From positions 1-17,746 of the forward strand of contig JAUXJX010000004.1 in assembly GCA_030624545.1 (NCBI GenBank): a DNA stretch of 17,746 nucleotides, read 5' to 3'. This DNA comes from Bacteroidota bacterium. Its GTDB lineage: Bacteria > Zhuqueibacterota > JdFR-76 > DREG01. Below the pieces are notes generated by a model, which saw only the letters and a program-made list of their open reading frames with translations, ran no database searches and was not told the DNA's origin. Of this stretch, positions 8,724 through 14,366 are shown piece by piece; the stretch's first letter is position 1, and every line of letters begins with the position of its first letter. A program made the position numbers and the translations under genes.

Positions 8724-9101
8724 TCATAGGTTATTTACCATCCGCCTTATCCCGTTCTTCATCAACGAAACATTCCAATTCAACAAGAATCCAAGACGGT
8801 AATCCTTTAATTTCAAATATGTCAATAGTTGAGCTTCATGGATTGGGAGTATTTTTTCTACGGCTTTATTCTCGACAATTGTACACCCATCGATAAGCAT
8901 ATCAATCCTGTAGCCAACTTCAATTTCTTGATCATCATAGACTATCGGAAGCGGTACTTCACATTCAACTACTAACCCACGTTTTCGCGACTCATAAGCT
9001 AAACATTGCTGATAAGCTGACTCCAACAATCCTGGCCCCAACTTACGATGGACTCTGATTGCCGAATCAACAATAATTCTTGCAATGGGTTCAATATCCA
9101 T
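8724..9101 (-). CDS. GxxExxY-family protein (PD-(D/E)XK nuclease-like)
   Basis: 125-residue protein of the GxxExxY family. The name-giving motif is GLLESAY within KLGPGLLESAYQQCLAYE. A conserved Asp in YRIDMLIDG followed by VENKAV gives the D...E-x-K arrangement of PD-(D/E)XK nucleases, the superfamily to which I recall this family being assigned. The ending KDYRLGFLLNWNVSLMKNGI with RRMVN is typical. No biochemical role is firmly established for the family. It starts with ATG at 9099-9101 with no obvious strong ribosome-binding site. It is inserted between etfB and etfA in the same direction and bounded by inverted repeats. The gene is complete, with all family landmarks intact. Confidence 0.9.
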   Translation of the reverse strand: MDIEPIARIIVDSAIRVHRKLGPGLLESAYQQCLAYESRKRGLVVECEVPLPIVYDDQEIEVGYRIDMLIDGCTIVENKAVEKILPIHEAQLLTYLKLKDYRLGFLLNWNVSLMKNGIRRMVNNL

Positions 9102-9138
9102 AAAATTAGTAACTAAATCTTGGTAAGTGTTATTCTTT

Positions 9139-9164
9139 CTTAGCGTTCTTCGCGTCTTCGCGGT
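9139..9164 (-). repeat. Right inverted repeat of GxxExxY cassette
   Basis: Read on the minus strand this is ACCGCGAAGACGCGAAGAAC followed by GCTAAG, matching the left repeat (8652-8677) at 21 of 26 positions in inverted orientation. It ends 8 bp from the etfB stop codon. A partial direct relative (GCGTCTTCGCGGT) lies inside the left end at 8702-8714. Confidence 0.7.
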
Positions 9165-9172
9165 GAGATCTT

Positions 9173-9922
9173 CTAAATCACTTTCGCTTCTTCCCGCAAC
9201 AACCTCACCAATTCCGAAACAGCCTCCACGCCCTCACCAACAATCCTTCCCGGTGGGCGCTCCGGTGGATACTCCATCTTTTTGATCACAATCTTCGGGG
9301 GTTCTAACTCGACCGATTTTTGGTCAATAGGTTTTTTCTTCGCCAGCATGATGCCTTTCAACGGTGCGTAGCGCGGCTCGTTAATCCCTTTTTCCACCGT
9401 TAGAATCGCCGGAAAAGTACACTCGATAACCTCAACACCGCCTTCCACCTCTCGGTGAGCCTCCAATTTGCCGTCGCCCAATTCTATTTTGGCGAGGTAG
9501 GTCAAACACGGGATATCCAGCAAAGCAGATAGCCGCGGGCCGATCTGTTCGTTATAGTCGTCAATGGCCTGCTTGCCCATCAAGATCAGATCAAACTGAG
9601 TTTCTTTCAGTACCTGTGCCAAGGCGGAAGCCACGGTGTGGGAATCCAGATGTGTGTCATCAGCCACAATGTGCATTGCCTTGTCGACGCCCATTGCCAG
9701 GGCAGTGCGGAGGGCTGTGGAGGCTCGTTCCGGGCCCAGGCCGAGGACAGTCACCTCGCCGCCAAGCCTCTCTTTAATTTGCAGCGCCTCCTCAATTGCA
9801 TACTCATCGAAAGGATTGACGATATACTTCACTTCGGCCGCATCCAGGGTCTTGTCATCTGCGGCGATTTTCACCTTCGTAGTTGAATCGGGAGTTTGCT
9901 TGACCAGGACGATGATGTTCAC
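9173..9922 (-). CDS. etfB: Electron transfer flavoprotein beta subunit
   Basis: AMP-binding subunit of the electron transfer flavoprotein, partner of EtfA. It is 249 residues. The N-terminus MNIIVLVKQTPDSTTKVKI and the segments NPFDEYAIEEALQIKE, LGLGPERASTALRTALAMG, LMGKQAIDDYNEQIGPRL and CTFPAILTVEKGINEPRYA are hallmark EtfB sequence. The start is GTG at 9920-9922 with AAGGAG 9 nt upstream. As the first gene of the etf pair it probably carries the promoter in the gap before the toxin-antitoxin module. The downstream etfA is displaced by about 570 bp because of the inserted GxxExxY cassette. The acceptor (quinone oxidoreductase or bifurcating dehydrogenase) is not in the window. Confidence 0.96.
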   Translation of the reverse strand: MNIIVLVKQTPDSTTKVKIAADDKTLDAAEVKYIVNPFDEYAIEEALQIKERLGGEVTVLGLGPERASTALRTALAMGVDKAMHIVADDTHLDSHTVASALAQVLKETQFDLILMGKQAIDDYNEQIGPRLSALLDIPCLTYLAKIELGDGKLEAHREVEGGVEVIECTFPAILTVEKGINEPRYAPLKGIMLAKKKPIDQKSVELEPPKIVIKKMEYPPERPPGRIVGEGVEAVSELVRLLREEAKVI

Positions 9923-9984
9923 GATGATCGGCTCCTTTGTTTTGGTGTGGGATTTCAGTTCTTTCTGATTTGTGGCACGTACTG

Positions 9985-10045
9985 GATCCAGGCTTCCATT
10001 TAATGTCGAGTATCAAGAATCACGCATCCAGCATCGAGATTCAAT
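9985..10045 (-). repeat. Degenerate TGGATRC-type repeat, antitoxin side of TA module
   Basis: On the minus strand this stretch reads as loose units such as CTCGATGCTGGATGCGTGAT and CTTGATACTCGAC. These belong to the same TGGATGC/TGGATAC vocabulary as the heptamer array at 10893-10941 but are more decayed and inverted relative to it. The two stretches lie on opposite sides of the RelE-Phd module. No gene is visible in the gap 9923-10040 otherwise. Confidence 0.45.
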
Positions 10046-10289
10046 CAGGTAGTTCTTCCAAACGAGTACTTTTGCCCTGCCTCAAACTTTGTCGGGCGTC
10101 CTCAATTCGTTTCAAGAATCGTGCATCATTTTCGAGCCTGAAATCAAACCAATCATCTTCGGTCTTAAACCCAATCAAGGCGCCAACGGGCTTTCCGTGC
10201 CTTGTGATGACAATCCTCTCGGTTTCAGCGATCCGAAGATATTCAGATAGGCGTTCTTTTATTTGTGATAAGGCTACTCTTTTCATCAT
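10041..10289 (-). CDS. Type II antitoxin, Phd/YefM family
   Basis: 82-residue antitoxin expected to bind and neutralise the RelE/ParE-type toxin encoded just upstream and to repress the operon. The N-terminal DNA-binding fold MKRVALSQIKERLSEYL with IVITRHGKPVGALIGF is the standard Phd/YefM pattern (a His-Gly-Lys-Pro turn before the hydrophobic strand). The C-terminal half is charged (RQSLRQGKSTRLEELPD), as in toxin-binding tails. Its ATG overlaps the toxin stop in an ATGA (10286-10289), so translation is coupled. Position after the toxin is the less common order for this family pair. Either of two consecutive ATG codons could be the start. Confidence 0.88.
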   Translation of the reverse strand: MMKRVALSQIKERLSEYLRIAETERIVITRHGKPVGALIGFKTEDDWFDFRLENDARFLKRIEDARQSLRQGKSTRLEELPD

Positions 10290-10576
10290 GATTCTCCAAA
10301 TTCTTCAAGCCATTCGGATACGCGAGATTTTGGCACGATTGCCAAAACCTCAACAGATGATTCGATAACATCATAGAACACACGAAACTCGCCAATGCGC
10401 AAACGATATTGGGGGCGGTTGATTCCTCGCAAACGTTTGATTCTGCTTTTGCTAACTTTCTCCGGCTCATACCTCAAGTGTTTTTCGATTGCTTCTCTGA
10501 TTAACGCCCGTTCCGTTGGTCTTAGTCTTTTGAAATCACCTACCGCCTCTGGCGCGAATATTATGTCATATCTCAT
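10286..10576 (-). CDS. Type II toxin, RelE/ParE superfamily
   Basis: 96-residue toxin expected either to cleave mRNA at the ribosome (RelE) or to target gyrase (ParE); the sequence alone does not decide. Recognisable pieces are MRYDIIFAPEAVGDFKRL, IRKRL-type basic helices (KSRIKRLRGINRPQYRLRIG) and FRVFYDVIESSVEVLAIV with a basic C-terminus. The central Y-R-L-R-I-G-E-F-R-V core is the family signature. It is the promoter-proximal gene of a two-gene unit with the Phd-type antitoxin. The start ATG at 10574-10576 has no strong ribosome-binding site. The gene looks intact. Confidence 0.88.
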   Translation of the reverse strand: MRYDIIFAPEAVGDFKRLRPTERALIREAIEKHLRYEPEKVSKSRIKRLRGINRPQYRLRIGEFRVFYDVIESSVEVLAIVPKSRVSEWLEEFGES

Positions 10577-10632
10577 CTTGGCCGGAAATCAACAAAATAG
10601 GAGCTGTTGAAACGCGTGCCCTCGAATGTCAA

Positions 10633-10888
10633 ATCCAAAATCATCATTCAATTACCGCAGATCTGGAATCGAACTTTCAATATTCAGTACCCGGGACACT
10701 TGAAAAAATGTATCGGATATTGGGGTTGAAAGCAAGAGTTTTTGGCAGAGCGAGAGTCCGTTGAGGAAATTCAGATTGATTGGACCGCGAAAGAAAATTT
10801 TGGCAGTCCTATGCCAAGTGGGATTTATCTGTATCAAATTCAGGCGAGTTCTTTCAGGCAGTTGAGGAAGATGAGTTTGATGCGGTAG
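10633..10888 (+). pseudogene. Decayed FlgD-like / type IX sorting-domain tail, copy 1
   Basis: A C-terminal secretion (sorting) domain remnant without its parent protein. Frame one (10633-10740) reads IQNHHSITADLESNFQYSVP then GTLEKMYRILGLKARV. Frame two (10742-10888) continues LAERESVEEIQIDWTAKENF, then GSPMPSGIYLYQIQASSFRQ, ending KMSLMR and TAG. Together they follow the usual order of this domain: QNxPNPFNP, strand, IYxxLGxxVRTL, WDGxDxxGxxVxSGIYxY, basic tail. The PNPFNP motif is lost and a one-base shift lies in the T-run at 10739-10743. The last 75 bases match copy 2 (11894-11968) at about 66 positions. No start codon or upstream gene body is present, so this is a relic of a larger secreted protein. 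Confidence 0.65.
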
Positions 10889-10892
10889 GTTC

Positions 10893-10941
10893 TGGATACT
10901 GGATGCTGGATACTGGATGCTGGATGATTGATGCCGGTTGC
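10893..10941 (+). repeat. Heptanucleotide tandem repeat (TGGATRC)
   Basis: Seven consecutive 7-bp units: TGGATAC, TGGATGC, TGGATAC, TGGATGC, TGGATGA, TTGATGC, CGGTTGC, clean at the left and decaying to the right, with further loose units to about 10965. It begins 4 bp after the stop codon of the copy-1 sorting-domain remnant. A decayed inverted relative is at 9985-10045. The rest of 10942-11060 shows no gene. Confidence 0.75.
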
Positions 10942-11060
10942 TGAATTATGGATTCTGGGTGCTGCCTTCTGCACATCAGTCTTCAATTCATCCTAACTTT
11001 CTCATTGTTTTTCCAGAAGAAGTCATTACATTAGATAGGTAGATTGAAGGAATTCGTTCC

Positions 11061-11690
11061 ATGTTCGACGCTGGCACTCTGACATTTCAGGAGTTTGTAA
11101 TGCGTGAGACATTACCGCTGGCGGCCATTCAAAATGCCGTGCTGGAATTCTTACGTGGGCGCGACGATGCCGTTGTGTTCGGAGCCCAGGCCGTCAATGC
11201 CTATGTGAAGGAGCCACGTATGACTCAGGGCTTAGACCTGTTGTCGAATCGTGCTGCTGAATTAGCTCAGGAACTGCGGGACTATCTGAGCAGCCGATTT
11301 CACATTGCCGTTCGAGTGCGAGAAGTCGGCAAGGCTCGGGGCTATCGATTGTTTCAAGTGAAAAAGTCCGGCAATCGTCATTTGGTTGATGTGCAGGCTG
11401 TCGAATCCTTACCCTTGACAAGGCGCATTGCCGAGGTTCTGGTGATCGCGCCAGAGGAATTGATTGCCCGCAAAGTCATTGCCTACCATCAACGGCGTGG
11501 GCAACCCAAGTCCGGTACCGACTGGCGGGACCTGGCGGTTCTGTTGCTGAGGTTTCCCGATCTCAAGCGCCATTCCGGCCCCGTAGCTGAACGGCTGAAA
11601 ACCGCAGGCGGCGACCCAAAGATCCTGGCTATTTGGAAGGAATTTGTAGATCAAGAGATCAAGCCAGAAGATGGGGATGATAAATTCTGA
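11061..11690 (+). CDS. AbiEii-like nucleotidyltransferase with altered active site
   Basis: 209-residue protein resembling the nucleotidyltransferase-fold AbiEii toxin family. The core runs VVFGAQAVNAYVKEPRMTQG then LDLLSNRAAEL, with RGYRLFQVKKSGNRHLVDVQ, then VIAPEELIARKVIAYHQRRG and GTDWRDLAVLLLRFPDL. In relatives the segment after the Gly reads T-x-D-x-D; here it is T55-Q-G-L-D59, so the first metal-binding Asp is replaced by Gly57 (GGC, 11229-11231). One A-to-G change from GAC would explain it. The start could be the ATG at 11061 (AAGGA 9 nt upstream) or the ATG at 11100 (AGGAG 6 nt upstream, starting MRETLPLAAIQ); the second is at least as good. There is no AbiEi-like antitoxin beside it. 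It lies between two decayed sorting-domain tails. Confidence 0.75.
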   Translation: MFDAGTLTFQEFVMRETLPLAAIQNAVLEFLRGRDDAVVFGAQAVNAYVKEPRMTQGLDLLSNRAAELAQELRDYLSSRFHIAVRVREVGKARGYRLFQVKKSGNRHLVDVQAVESLPLTRRIAEVLVIAPEELIARKVIAYHQRRGQPKSGTDWRDLAVLLLRFPDLKRHSGPVAERLKTAGGDPKILAIWKEFVDQEIKPEDGDDKF

Positions 11691-11968
11691 GTGGCAGACT
11701 GCTGATCCAGAACCACCCCAATCCCTTCGACCCGGAGGGTTACATCCGCTTCCAGCTTCCCGAAGCCAACCATGTCGTTTTAACAATCTTCGATATCCTC
11801 GGCAAGGAGATACGAACCTTGGCGGGCGGGCCCTTTGAGGTTGGCTTCCACACCATTGTCTGGGACGCCACAGATGATTTCGGCAACCCGGTGACAAGTG
11901 GAATTTATCTGTATCAACTTCACGCGGGATCTTTCAGGCAGGTAAGGAAGATGAGTTTGATGCGCTAG
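11684..11968 (+). pseudogene. FlgD-like / type IX sorting-domain tail, copy 2
   Basis: An uninterrupted frame that lacks a start codon (preceding TAA at 11681-11683) and encodes only a C-terminal domain. It begins LLIQNHPNPFDPEGYIRFQL, continues PEANHVVLTIFDILGKEIRT, has the WDATDDFGNPVTSGIYLYQL core, and ends FRQVRKMSLMR with TAG. This is a well-preserved example of the FlgD-Ig-like C-terminal domain used as a type IX-type secretion signal in FCB bacteria. It overlaps the last seven bases of the nucleotidyltransferase gene, so the body of the original secreted protein was replaced or deleted. Without a start it is unlikely to be translated, except by re-initiation. It is much less decayed than copy 1. 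Confidence 0.75.
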
Positions 11969-11986
11969 CCAGACAATAAATTATCC

Positions 11987-12025
11987 AAAAAAGCCCTGCA
12001 GGGTCATGTCTTGCGGGGCTTTTTT
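11987..12025 (+). terminator. Strong, near-symmetrical Rho-independent terminator
   Basis: AAAAAAGCCCTGCA (11987-12000) pairs with TGCGGGGCTTTTTT (12012-12025), a 14-bp stem with one T-G wobble, an 11-nt loop and a T-run. The A-run on the other side means it can act on both strands. It closes the nucleotidyltransferase/sorting-tail stretch before the response regulator gene. Confidence 0.88.
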
Positions 12026-12113
12026 TGTGCTGCCGCCAAATTTAGTCGTGGAAAATAATGTCATGTTTGATTAACTTAAGGGTAATGAAGTAGGAAACGT
12101 ACGTGAGCTAGCC

Positions 12114-13511
12114 ATGGCCACCAGTTATTACACAATCAATAGAACTCGGGCGACCGTTCTCTTGGTCGATGATGATCCCCATGTTCGGGAAAGTCTCCAG
12201 GAAATCCTGAGCTATGAAGGATTCAGTTGTATCGAAGCGCGTGACGGCACAGAAGCCCTCGAATCGATCGGAGAGAACCAAATCGATTTAATGCTCCTGG
12301 ATCTGAAGCTGCCGCGAGTGGATGGCATGGAGGTGCTAAAGCAATCCATTGCCAAGCATCCTTACCTGCCGGTTGTGGTAATCAGCGGTCAAGGCACGAT
12401 CAAGCTGGCGGTTGAATCAACAAAGATTGGCGCCTACGATTTTCTCGAAAAGCCCCTGGAAGCGGAAAGGGTGCTTGTCACCATTCGCAATGCACTTAGA
12501 ACGAGCCAACTGAAATTACAGCGCGACAAGCTTCTGTCAGATTCCCGCAATCGCTACCGCATGATCGGCGCCGATCCGAAGATGGAGAAGGTTTTCACCC
12601 TCATCGACCGCGCCGCCTCCGTAGACAGTAAGGTCCTGATCAGCGGAGAGGCCGGAACCGGAAAAGAACTGGTCTCGCATGCGATTCATCTGAACAGCGA
12701 CCGCGCCGGCTTTCCATTTGTACCTGTCAATTGCTCGGCCATTCCGGAGAATCTGATCGAAAGTGAGCTGTTCGGCCACGTCAAGGGAGCGTTTACCGGG
12801 GCCATTGCCAACCACCAGGGCAAATTCCATCGGGCAGATCACGGCACGTTGTTCCTGGACGAAATCGGAAACATGAGCCTCATGATGCAGGCCAAGCTGC
12901 TGCGCGTCATTGAAGACGGTCTCGTCGAGCCCGTCGGCAGCAGGGCTGGAGACCGTGTGAACGTGCGCATTATTTGCGCTACCCACAGAAACTTGAAGAA
13001 GGAGGTCGAAGAGGCCAACTTCAGAAACGATCTCTATTACAGGCTGAACGTTATACCGATACGCCTTCCTCCGCTTCGAGATCGCCGTGGAGATATTCGT
13101 CCGCTCGCTGAAGCTTTCTTGGAGGAGATTTGTACGATCGAGGGCTTGCCGGAAAAAGGATTCGCCCAGAGCGTCTGGCCGCTCCTGATGGACTATGACT
13201 GGCCCGGCAATATTCGCGAGCTGCGAAATCTGATCGAGCGCGCGGCTGTTCTGACAAACGAAACCTTGATCGACGCCCACCTTATCCATGAGGCGATGCA
13301 AAGTGAGCCGCTTAAATCTCATTTCTCAGCCCGCGAGCAGACGCTCCGGGAAGCGCGTTCGCAATTTGAAAGAGAATTCATCCTGAAAACTCTGACGGCG
13401 CACCAGGGAAAAATCCTGGAGTCCGCCGAGGCGCTTGGCATCCAGCGTAGCCACCTGTGGAAGAAGATGAAGCGATACGGAATTGAGCGAGTGCCCAAGT
13501 CGAGCAATTGA
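12114..13511 (+). CDS. Sigma-54-dependent response regulator, NtrC/NtrX type
   Basis: 465-residue transcription activator. The receiver domain (about 14-130) has acidic residues D19-D21, phospho-acceptor D63 in LMLLDLKLP, S91 and K113. The AAA+ domain (about 150-385) has Walker A GEAGTGKE (178-185), the sigma-54-contacting GAFTGA loop (225-230), Walker B LFLDE (246-250) and the late DYDWPGNIRELRNLIERA. The C-terminal Fis-type helix-turn-helix (about 425-460) includes ALGIQRSHLWKKMKRYGI. All functional residues are intact, so it should activate sigma-54 promoters when phosphorylated. No histidine kinase adjoins it. The ATG at 12114 lacks a strong ribosome-binding site. The receiver and linker recall NtrX, but the signal is unknown. 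Confidence 0.94.
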   Translation: MATSYYTINRTRATVLLVDDDPHVRESLQEILSYEGFSCIEARDGTEALESIGENQIDLMLLDLKLPRVDGMEVLKQSIAKHPYLPVVVISGQGTIKLAVESTKIGAYDFLEKPLEAERVLVTIRNALRTSQLKLQRDKLLSDSRNRYRMIGADPKMEKVFTLIDRAASVDSKVLISGEAGTGKELVSHAIHLNSDRAGFPFVPVNCSAIPENLIESELFGHVKGAFTGAIANHQGKFHRADHGTLFLDEIGNMSLMMQAKLLRVIEDGLVEPVGSRAGDRVNVRIICATHRNLKKEVEEANFRNDLYYRLNVIPIRLPPLRDRRGDIRPLAEAFLEEICTIEGLPEKGFAQSVWPLLMDYDWPGNIRELRNLIERAAVLTNETLIDAHLIHEAMQSEPLKSHFSAREQTLREARSQFEREFILKTLTAHQGKILESAEALGIQRSHLWKKMKRYGIERVPKSSN

Positions 13512-13516
13512 GACAC

Positions 13517-13573
13517 CCCTCTAACCGGTAATTCAGAGGGACCGATTCCATCGCCGAGAACGCTTGAATCGGT
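13517..13573. other. Two adjacent inverted repeats after the response regulator gene
   Basis: CCCTCT (13517-13522) pairs with AGAGGG (13535-13540), and directly next to it ACCGATTC (13541-13548) pairs perfectly with GAATCGGT (13566-13573). Neither is followed by a T-run, so they may be a weak terminator, an mRNA end structure or a protein site. The remainder of the 197-bp gap to 13709 shows nothing recognisable. Confidence 0.45.
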
Positions 13574-13708
13574 AAAGGTCAACTTTGTTTTGCTTTTGGA
13601 GAATCGAATCCGTACAATTCTGACATTGACCAAAAATCCTGTGATTGTCCCTCCCTGTGAGATAGAACTCTCATGCGTAGTTGAAAGACTGACACTGTCA
13701 AACAACCG

Positions 13709-14146
13709 ATGATTCTCCAATCCCTGCCGATTCATCCTCAGTTGGTTCATTTTCCAATCGTACTATTCCTGCTGGGCGGCATTGCTACTTTGGTTTTTCT
13801 CTGGCGAGGCAAAGCAAGCCTACGGATTTGGGGATTTAGCAGTCTGGTTGCAGGCTGGCTGTTAATGCTTCCCACTGTTGTGGCGGGACTCATTGAGGCA
13901 TCTCGTCTCGAAGATGGCACCGCCGCGGACCGTTTAGCCGATAAGCACACTCTTTTCGCTTTTTCCACGTGGTTCATATTTGGCTTTGTCATCTTCCTGC
14001 TCATCAAGTGGCGCAGGCGAATTAATGAGAGGAATCTTAGAATTCTGCTTGCCGGTCTAATTCTCATCGGCTTTATTGGCCTGCTGATCACCACCAACCT
14101 CGGCGGCAGGTTGGTTTATGAAATGGGCGTTGGGGTGCTGAAATAG
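13709..14146 (+). CDS. DUF2231-family membrane protein
   Basis: 145-residue integral membrane protein. It has the family opening PIHPQLVHFPIVLFLLGG, with His residues at the start of the first helix. Four hydrophobic segments are visible at roughly residues 12-32, 41-62, 84-104 and 111-131, with charged loops between (SRLEDGTAADRLADKHTLF and KWRRRINERN). The ending GGRLVYEMGVGV is also typical of DUF2231. Conserved His in such proteins suggests haem or metal binding, but that is inference. It is preceded by the response regulator and followed by a peptide transporter on the same strand, with wide gaps on both sides, so co-transcription is uncertain. Its role is unknown. Confidence 0.82.
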   Translation: MILQSLPIHPQLVHFPIVLFLLGGIATLVFLWRGKASLRIWGFSSLVAGWLLMLPTVVAGLIEASRLEDGTAADRLADKHTLFAFSTWFIFGFVIFLLIKWRRRINERNLRILLAGLILIGFIGLLITTNLGGRLVYEMGVGVLK

Positions 14147-14284
14147 AGAGATTGAACTCTTTTTGATTTCCCCTCACAAAAATTCAGAAGGAACAAAAAT
14201 AACGTCCATGCTGTTTACCGAATATTCGTGTTTTTGACCGTTTGCTAAATCGCACAAAAACATCTTGCTTTTATAAAATCAAAA

Positions 14285-14300
14285 TGGTACTCTCAGTGCA
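14285..14300 (+). promoter_or_regulatory. Possible sigma-54 (-24/-12) promoter
   Basis: TGGTACTCTCAGTGCA fits the consensus TGGCACG-N4-TTGCW with the essential GG (14286-14287) and GC (14298-14299) exactly 10 nt apart; mismatches include GTGCA for TTGCA. It lies 66 bp before the POT transporter start, and a sigma-54 activator is encoded 1.8 kb upstream. Similarity by chance is possible in AT-rich sequence. Confidence 0.35.
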
Positions 14301-14366
14301 ATATGTCCGAACCCTGCAATTCGAAGTTTGTTGATTTGTTAATAACCACAAAAATCGAGGTCGACT

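Larger units (their letters stand above)
8621..9164. mobile_element. Putative GxxExxY cassette between etfB and etfA
   Basis: A roughly 540-bp block lies between the etfB stop (9173-9175) and the etfA ribosome-binding site. It consists of a GxxExxY gene flanked by 26-bp imperfect inverted repeats (8652-8677 and 9139-9164, 21 of 26 identical). Extra repeat-like units, ACACCGAAGA then ACACCGAAAA, lie at the etfA side (about 8623-8642). The right-hand repeat ends 8 bp before the etfB stop codon. No transposase is present. Solo or paired copies of such period-8/9 GC-AAG repeats near GxxExxY genes are a pattern I recall from other genomes, but mobility itself is inferred. The outer left border is approximate. 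Confidence 0.55.

Noticed and set aside
8548..8802. Plus-strand frame across the etfA start and the cassette edge.
   Set aside because: Runs over a conserved gene start and repeats; no recognisable protein content.
12537..13322. Long minus-strand open frame (261 codons) opposite the response regulator.
   Set aside because: Shadow of a strongly conserved NtrC-type gene; its translation shows no domain.
14147..14170. AGAG...CTCT followed by TTTT after the DUF2231 gene, considered as a terminator.
   Set aside because: Stem of only 4-5 A/T-rich pairs; too weak to call.
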